64,000 nucleotides of DNA from Methylophaga sp. (GTDB taxonomy: Bacteria; Pseudomonadota; Gammaproteobacteria; Nitrosococcales; Methylophagaceae), in the NCBI GenBank assembly GCA_020831825.1, contig JAFIFW010000005.1:1-64000 (forward strand), read 5' to 3'. How positions within the stretch are numbered: the stretch's first letter is position 1; every line of letters starts with the position of its first letter. The notes below the pieces were generated by a model. That model did not search any database. It worked only from the letters and a program-made list of their open reading frames with translations, and had not been told where the DNA came from. Of the stretch, positions 59,811 through 64,000 are shown piece by piece. The translations under genes were made by a program, and so were the position numbers.

Positions 59811-59819
59811 AATAGCCGG

Positions 59820-61214
59820 ATGACCATACACGCCGCATTGCTGACAGAGCTTCCCTATCATGCTGACTGCACCCCACTGTTTGAAAAGGTGCGAGACCTG
59901 CCCTGGCCGGTATTACTCGACAGCGCCGGTACAGAAGGTGAAAACGGTCGCTACGATATCATTGCAGCCGACCCGTTTATCACGCTGCAATGCTATCAGC
60001 GTCAGGCACATGTTTGGCAACGCGCAGACACGGTTCAGCAATACGACGCCGATCCCTTTGAAGCGCTTCAAGCATTGTTATCACCCCTCAAACAAGCCTC
60101 ATGTGAACTGCCCTTTTCCGGCGGTGCCATTGGTTATTTCAGTTATGACCTGGGTCGCTGTATCGAACAGCTGCCAAATAGTGCACAAAATGCGGAAAAC
60201 ATCGCTGATCTGGCGGTCGGTATTTACGATTGGGCCATCATCAACGATCACCAGCTTGAAAAATGTTGGCTGGTCAGTCATGCACAAGACCCCAAGACTG
60301 AAACCTTCTGGCCTGAGCTTGTGCAACGTCTGAAGGCCGATCCATCAGAGACATCCGAACCAGCCGAATTTACAGTGACAGGACCGCTGGCCTGCAATCT
60401 GGATCAGCAAAAATATCAACAGGCTTTTGATCGCATCAAACACTATATTGTCGAAGGTGATTGCTACCAGGTTAACTTGACAAAACGCTACGAAATTGAA
60501 GCCGATGGGGATGGCTGGCTGGCCTACAAAGCCCTGCGACAACGGAATGCCGCACCATTTTCTGCGTTTCTGCAAACCCCGGAAGTCTGTGTGATGAGCT
60601 CATCACCCGAACGACTGCTCAAATTGAATGGCAAACAGGTGGAAACCAAACCGATCAAAGGCACTCGGCCAAGAGATCGGCAGGATCCCGTCAGAGATCT
60701 GGCCCTGGCAACCGCCTTGCAAAGCAGTCTTAAGGATCGCGCTGAAAACCTGATGATTGTTGATTTGCTTAGAAATGATCTCGGCAAAGTCTGTCGGCCC
60801 GGCTCCATCAAGGTGCCAAAACCTTTTGCCTTGGAATCCTTTGCCACCGTCCATCATCTGGTCAGTACCGTGACCGGAGAACTGGCAGAACAACAAGACG
60901 CTGTCAGTCTGCTACGCGCCTGTTTTCCTGGCGGATCAATTACCGGTGCCCCCAAACTGCGGGCAATGGAAATTATCGAAGAACTGGAACCACACCGGCG
61001 TGGTGTTTACTGCGGAAGCATTGCTTATGTCAGTGTCGATGGAAAAATGGACAGTAATATTGCCATCCGCACGATGATCTATAATCAGCAGCGCTTGCGT
61101 TTCTGGGCTGGTGGCGGCATTGTCGCTGACTCTGAAGTTGACGCTGAGTACCGTGAAGTTGATGACAAGGCAGCGGCAATGTGTCAGGTTGTCGAATCTT
61201 TCCGCAAGGCATAG
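59820..61214 (+). CDS. pabB: Aminodeoxychorismate synthase component I PabB
   Basis: Makes aminodeoxychorismate, the precursor of p-aminobenzoate for folate and for H4MPT. The 464-residue sequence shows EGDCYQVNLTKRYE, SSSPERLL, ETKPIKGTRPR, GGSITGAPKLRAMEIIEELE and YCGSIAYVSVDGKMDSNIAIRT. The PIKGT motif fits PabB, in contrast with the PIAGT of TrpE. No pabA or pabC accompanies it. Its location among cofactor genes suggests supply for H4MPT. Confidence 0.93.
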   Translation: MTIHAALLTELPYHADCTPLFEKVRDLPWPVLLDSAGTEGENGRYDIIAADPFITLQCYQRQAHVWQRADTVQQYDADPFEALQALLSPLKQASCELPFSGGAIGYFSYDLGRCIEQLPNSAQNAENIADLAVGIYDWAIINDHQLEKCWLVSHAQDPKTETFWPELVQRLKADPSETSEPAEFTVTGPLACNLDQQKYQQAFDRIKHYIVEGDCYQVNLTKRYEIEADGDGWLAYKALRQRNAAPFSAFLQTPEVCVMSSSPERLLKLNGKQVETKPIKGTRPRDRQDPVRDLALATALQSSLKDRAENLMIVDLLRNDLGKVCRPGSIKVPKPFALESFATVHHLVSTVTGELAEQQDAVSLLRACFPGGSITGAPKLRAMEIIEELEPHRRGVYCGSIAYVSVDGKMDSNIAIRTMIYNQQRLRFWAGGGIVADSEVDAEYREVDDKAAAMCQVVESFRKA

Positions 61215-61220
61215 CAGCAG

Positions 61221-61796
61221 ATGCATATTGTCAAACTGGGAGGCAGCCTGTTCACCAGTCCCAGGCTTTACGCATGGTTGCAGACATTACAGCAAGCCTC
61301 GCTGCAAACACCCATCATCATTGTCCCAGGCGGTGGCCCCTTTGCCGACACGGTCAGAGTTGCCCAGAAAAACCATGCCTTCGATGATGAGACGGCACAT
61401 CATATGGCCTTATTGGCGATGAAACAGTTTGGCCTGATGCTGCTTGCATTGAGCAGTCAGGCAAACAGTTACCACTACCCTGCAAGCCAGCGACCTGAAG
61501 CTGGGCTACATATCTGGCTTCCTGACAGCAGCATGATGGACTTTGAAGACATTCCCAGACACTGGCAAATAACTGCTGACAGCCTGGCTTTATGGCTGGC
61601 ACAGCAGCTTTCGGCCAACAGATTGGTGCTGATAAAAAGCATCGAGGCCAACAGCAGCAATATTCAACTATTGAGTGAGTCTGGGTGCATTGATACCTGT
61701 TTTCCCTCGCTCTATCAGACCGCCCCAGTCGAAGTGCACTGGTTTTTCGAACAACAGCCCGCTTTGTTTCCTCTGCATGGACATCTCATTTCGTGA
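61221..61796 (+). CDS. Amino-acid-kinase-like protein, MfnE-like (orf20, COG2054 type)
   Basis: 191-residue small member of the amino acid kinase family, orf20 of methylotroph C1 clusters. It shows HIVKLGGSLFTSPRLYAWL (nucleotide-binding KLGGS), IIIVPGGGPFADTVR and MALLAMKQFGLML. I associate archaeal homologue MfnE with phosphorylation of the furan intermediate F1-P. It starts 6 bases after pabB. A short protein with a divergent C-terminal half, so the exact step is inferred. Confidence 0.85.
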   Translation: MHIVKLGGSLFTSPRLYAWLQTLQQASLQTPIIIVPGGGPFADTVRVAQKNHAFDDETAHHMALLAMKQFGLMLLALSSQANSYHYPASQRPEAGLHIWLPDSSMMDFEDIPRHWQITADSLALWLAQQLSANRLVLIKSIEANSSNIQLLSESGCIDTCFPSLYQTAPVEVHWFFEQQPALFPLHGHLIS

Positions 61797-61832
61797 TCAA
61801 TCGATCAACTCATCTCATGCTCGCTCCCGGCA

Positions 61833-62969
61833 ATGAACAATAAGCCGGATTTCACTGAAACCATGCAACAACTGCTGGCGCAACAATTGCCCGCAGAGTT
61901 AATGGAGAAAATATCGCCCTTGCTGGTCGAAGCTCAACAGCATCAGCAGTCTGATTGGGCCAGTCATATGACGCCGACAGTTGATAATATCGCGCTACTG
62001 GGCAAGCTGCTGGCAGGGCTGCATCACGGTAATTTGCTGTCAGCAGAGCTATATCCACATCTGATGCAGGCATGCAAGGCACTGCTGGCTGATTTATCGC
62101 TGATTTTTGACCAACCTTATGGTCATTTTACCCACGGCGCGGGATATGCCAATCTCGAAGCCCTGTGGTGGGCCAGGCAGCACAACCCTGATCGCCAGAC
62201 CGTATACGTCAGCAGCGCATGCCATTACTCTATTGACAAGGCTTGCGAATTACTGCATCTCAAACTTGAGCTGGTGCCCGTGGACAGTCAGGAGCAAATG
62301 CAGATTGCGCGTATACAACAATACTGTGAAGCCAAGCCACCGCTGGCAATTATCGCCAATGCCGGAACAACGCGTGCCGGTGCTATTGATGATATCAACG
62401 CCTTAATTGAACTGGCTGAACAATATTCAGCGTGGTTACATATTGATGCCGCCTGGGGTGGCGCGCTGGCTTTTGATGACGAGCGGAAAGGCCTGTTGGG
62501 CAAAATCGGCCAAGCAAATTCAATCTGCTTTGATCCACACAAGGCGCTGCAACAACCCCGGCCTTGCGGTTTACTGTTCTATCAACATGATCCAGGCATT
62601 ATTGATTTTGCAACCGATTATCTGAAAAGGCCACCAGAAAAGCGACTCCCCGGCTCAAATGGTGCAGAGTTGTTTTTGCCCTTCTGGCTAGGCTGGCAAT
62701 ACTATGGTCAGGCACGGATAGCTGCACAGATCAAACGCCGCCTTGAACAAGCCGATGTGTTTGCCAATCAGCTAAGTAAATTGACCGGCTGGCGGGTATT
62801 AAACGGAAAAACCGGGATTGTCTGCTTCAGTCCCGATAGTTTCCAGCCATTACCGGAACAGAGCTTTTCTGAGGTGAGCATCAACGGAGAGCTGATGATG
62901 AGGACGGTATTCAGCAGTCAACATCAATCCGCAGAAGCACTGCTTAAGATTGTGGCCCACGGGTTTTGA
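61833..62969 (+). CDS. PLP-dependent amino acid decarboxylase, MfnA-like
   Basis: 378-residue group II decarboxylase. PLP features: SSACHYSIDKACELL (stacking His), NAGTTRAGAIDDINALIEL, LHIDAAWGGALAF (Asp for pyridine N) and the Schiff-base lysine in CFDPHKALQQPRPCG (about residue 237). Its length equals archaeal MfnA (tyrosine decarboxylase, also acting on Asp), and it lies at the end of an operon with MfnD-, MfnF- and MfnE-like genes. So tyramine synthesis for a methanofuran-like cofactor is the leading idea. Aspartate decarboxylation to beta-alanine for CoA is the main alternative. It overlaps the convergent SPOR gene by 26 bases. Confidence 0.88.
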   Translation: MNNKPDFTETMQQLLAQQLPAELMEKISPLLVEAQQHQQSDWASHMTPTVDNIALLGKLLAGLHHGNLLSAELYPHLMQACKALLADLSLIFDQPYGHFTHGAGYANLEALWWARQHNPDRQTVYVSSACHYSIDKACELLHLKLELVPVDSQEQMQIARIQQYCEAKPPLAIIANAGTTRAGAIDDINALIELAEQYSAWLHIDAAWGGALAFDDERKGLLGKIGQANSICFDPHKALQQPRPCGLLFYQHDPGIIDFATDYLKRPPEKRLPGSNGAELFLPFWLGWQYYGQARIAAQIKRRLEQADVFANQLSKLTGWRVLNGKTGIVCFSPDSFQPLPEQSFSEVSINGELMMRTVFSSQHQSAEALLKIVAHGF

Positions 62970-64000
62970 TCTGTTCCTGAACGCTGTCAATCCGACGCAA
63001 CCAGGTCGGCACAGTATTCAAGGGCGCAGGCCAGTTGGTATTGGCAGTCATCGCCTGCTGCCTGCCGGGATAAACACCATAAATAAGTGCATACCAGGTA
63101 CGCTCATTTCGAATTGAAGCAAACACCGCTACATCGCCCTTCAATTCATACTTCTCAACAAATGCATCCACTTCATCCAGTTCCCATGACCCCATCAACT
63201 GGAAGGTATAACTGGTGCCGCGCTGACGCATAATCCAGTCCTGCTGGTGTATTTTGTCAGAAGCACGCACCGGAGTGGTGACTGCTGTTGCCGGCTCAAC
63301 ATCAGCTTCGGTTGCATCAGCCATCGATAATTCTGCAGGCTCTACTACTGCGGCTTCCAATTCTGACTCGGACTCTGCCGCCACAACCTCTGGCAGTTCA
63401 TCAATCAAATCAAACTCTGCTGATTCCGCATTGGCTGCCGGTGAGTCAACTTGCTCGTCCAGCTCTGATAACAATTGCAGAAAAGTGTCACGCTCTAATA
63501 CATCGGCTTGAGGTAGTTCAGGTTCATCAACAATGACGGTTTGCAAGTCATCACCACTGATGATTTCAACTTCTGCCATCGGCTCATCACTCATGCCCTG
63601 TTGCAGCCAGCTATTAATCTTCTGTTGATTAGCTAAGAGACCGGCTAAGGCCACCAAAACAGGTATCGACCAGAGCCAACGACTGTTGAAAGGTAATTTA
63701 AAGTTCAAGCCGGGCAATCTTGGCAGCTGGGGCAGGCGCAAAGACATTGCCTTGCCATGCCCCAACAACTGTTGATGTGCCAGTTGATTAAGTTTTGTCG
63801 GGTGCCCTGAGGACAACCTGTAAAAACGCTTGAGTTGTTGTTGATTAAACGGCAACTCACCACTGTAGCCTGATGCCTGCAACCGACACATCAAATAATC
63901 AGGCAGTTCGTCTTGAGCCAATAAGGGCAGATCGAGTGCCTGTAAACGTTCCTGCAGCCGATCAGAAAACTTCACTCGTTCCTGACATGCCATCACCGCT
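62944..64000 (-). CDS. SPOR-domain protein (DamX-like), N-terminus outside window
   Basis: C-terminal part (at least 350 residues) of a gene that runs past the right edge. From residue 1 of what is visible: the end of an AAA-type ATPase region (YLMCRLQASGYSGELPFNQ, FYRLSSGHPTKLNQLAHQQLL), one membrane helix (about 105-125), a long acidic linker rich in Glu, Ala, Ser and Asp, and a SPOR domain (about 265-340: YTFQLMGSWELDEVDAFVEKY, ERTWYALIYGVYPGRQQA). SPOR domains bind denuded septal peptidoglycan. AAA plus SPOR fusions are the DamX relatives found near aroKB in many gammaproteobacteria. Confidence 0.8.
   Translation of the reverse strand, partial: AVMACQERVKFSDRLQERLQALDLPLLAQDELPDYLMCRLQASGYSGELPFNQQQLKRFYRLSSGHPTKLNQLAHQQLLGHGKAMSLRLPQLPRLPGLNFKLPFNSRWLWSIPVLVALAGLLANQQKINSWLQQGMSDEPMAEVEIISGDDLQTVIVDEPELPQADVLERDTFLQLLSELDEQVDSPAANAESAEFDLIDELPEVVAAESESELEAAVVEPAELSMADATEADVEPATAVTTPVRASDKIHQQDWIMRQRGTSYTFQLMGSWELDEVDAFVEKYELKGDVAVFASIRNERTWYALIYGVYPGRQQAMTANTNWPAPLNTVPTWLRRIDSVQEQIKTRGPQS

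Overview
The window reads as a chromosomal segment of a gammaproteobacterial methylotroph. The housekeeping order (ilvE-yebC-ruvCAB-ybgC-tolQRAB-pal-cpoB-queEC-tRNA-Lys) is gammaproteobacterial. The right third carries the tetrahydromethanopterin (H4MPT)-linked formaldehyde oxidation genes mch and fae, plus cofactor genes of the methanofuran and H4MPT type. A marine Methylophaga-like organism is my best guess. This is inference from gene content; no 16S sequence is in the window.

Layout. 1-430: leader and a near-consensus promoter of an rRNA operon that runs off the left edge on the minus strand, preceded by tRNA-Lys(UUU) with its own promoter. 429-13995 (minus): queC, queE, cpoB, pal, tolBARQ, ybgC, ruvBAC, yebC, ilvE, glnE. 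14136-15751 (plus): a PepSY protein, then an alternative oxidase coupled to a DUF6164 membrane protein. 15870-18418 (minus): groEL, groES with a sigma-32 promoter, fxsA. 18593-23058 (plus): four phased Pho-box repeats, a phosphate-selective porin, a secreted ParBc_2 protein, and an EAL-CBS-GGDEF protein. 23075-32046: arsC, an SH3 protein, and a complete heme-uptake locus (hutZ/X/A on minus, hutBCD on plus) around a candidate Fur site, then an ABC exporter. 32089-41045: ilvD, argA, rppH, a HAD phosphatase, gatB, a FIST sensor protein, and gshA.

41408-50307 is a Pil-Chp type chemosensory operon (pilG, pilH, pilI, pilJ, chpA, chpC) that probably controls type IV pili. Its PilJ has almost no periplasmic domain. 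slt and cca follow.

53609-62969 is the C1 region. mch, orf5, orf7 and fae run from a good promoter. A minus-strand HisA-like gene (orf22 type) faces fae. Divergently, a tight operon encodes an ATP-grasp ligase (orf17/MfnD-like), a hydantoinase-like protein (orf21/MfnF-like), PabB, an amino-acid-kinase-like protein (orf20/MfnE-like) and a PLP decarboxylase resembling archaeal tyrosine decarboxylase MfnA. Together these look like a methanofuran-side-chain and H4MPT precursor operon serving the formaldehyde pathway. The decarboxylase is the most interesting observation, because the methylofuran described from Methylorubrum extorquens carries tyrosine and so needs no such enzyme. The window ends inside a SPOR-domain (DamX-like) gene on the minus strand. 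I saw no insertion sequence, prophage or CRISPR array.
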